The notes below the pieces were generated by a model. That model was not told the DNA's origin and searched no databases. It saw nothing but the letters and a program-made list of their open reading frames with translations. DNA of 64,000 nt from an uncultured Parabacteroides sp. (GTDB lineage: Bacteria; Bacteroidota; Bacteroidia; Bacteroidales; Tannerellaceae). This document shows positions 63,948-64,000 of this stretch, piece after piece. The stretch lies in NCBI GenBank assembly GCA_937894065.1, contig CALCST010000017.1, positions 62,001 through 126,000 on the forward strand, in the 5' to 3' direction. The translations under genes and the position numbers were made by a program. How positions within the stretch are numbered: position 1 is the stretch's first letter; each line of letters starts with the position of its first letter.

Positions 63948-64000
63948 ATGAAAAAAGAAATTAAATTCAGCTTGGTATTTCGTGACATGTGGCAATCAGC
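63948..64000 (+). CDS. Oxaloacetate decarboxylase alpha-type subunit (start only)
   Basis: Only the first 17 codons are in the window: ATG at 63948, reading MKKEIKFSLVFRDMWQS. This matches, as I remember it, the N-terminus of the Bacteroides carboxyltransferase subunit that follows oadG. Identity rests on that short stretch and the position after oadG. Confidence 0.65.
   Translation, partial: MKKEIKFSLVFRDMWQS

Overview
The window looks like chromosome of a low-GC member of the order Bacteroidales, most likely Bacteroides, Phocaeicola or a close relative. The evidence is a fused MurF-alanine racemase, a SprA/Sov-type giant outer-membrane protein, a GlsA/GlsB-type glycine-lipid acyltransferase pair, a meso-diaminopimelate dehydrogenase, a FimB/Mfa2-like lipoprotein, almost no Shine-Dalgarno sequences, and many promoters of the Bacteroides type (TTTG or TTG, then about 17-20 bp, then TAnnTTTG). 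No rRNA, tRNA, CRISPR array, insertion sequence or phage gene was seen. Nearly all genes lie on the minus strand; the plus-strand exceptions are the lipoprotein, the sulfatase, the acyltransferase pair and the oadG/oadA start at the right edge.

Layout. 1-6176 (minus): nagB (cut by the edge), flavodiiron protein, lgt, ddh, and a sugar isomerase/oxidoreductase pair. 6452-9667 (plus): FimB-like lipoprotein and a serine-type sulfatase behind duplicated promoter elements. 10028-22854 (minus): dxs-trkA-trkH and ruvA-sprA. 23371-32738 (minus): a small secreted protein, ribonuclease Z, a lipoprotein hydrolase, a Sua5-family protein, fabI, murF-alr with a GSCFA protein, and cstA. 32834-48448 (minus): a complete division and cell wall (dcw) cluster, rsmH-ftsL-ftsI-murE-mraY-murD-ftsW-murG-murC-ftsQ-ftsA-ftsZ-yqeY, with no mraZ. 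49110-50911 (plus): glsA-glsB. 50986-54002 (minus): rplM-rpsI-rpsB-tsf. 54282-60518 (minus): a beta-barrel protein, an acyltransferase, ddl-rluD-PASTA protein, rpmH and a TPR protein. 61197-64000: two divergent carboxyltransferase genes of the oxaloacetate decarboxylase type, with oadG between them.

The genes form a coherent envelope set. Ddh makes meso-diaminopimelate, MurC/D/E/F, Alr and Ddl build the stem peptide, MraY and MurG build lipid II, and FtsW/FtsI/FtsQ/FtsL/FtsA/FtsZ use it at the septum. Lgt, GlsA/GlsB and FabI supply lipid steps. The coding content is mostly housekeeping.

The unusual material is intergenic. (1) Degenerate 8-bp-phased arrays recur in at least eight gaps, and one runs into the lgt coding end. 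(2) Four intergenic loci carry 4-5 tandem units of 21-23 bp, each with a small palindromic core; two of them (23.1 kb and 61.0 kb) share a consensus. (3) The rplM leader can fold into a pseudoknot or two competing stems. (4) A promoter element containing TGCACTCGCCTTTCAC occurs three times. (5) A -7 box plus a terminator at 24.83-24.97 kb could mark a small RNA. None of these could be tested by database search or folding software here.
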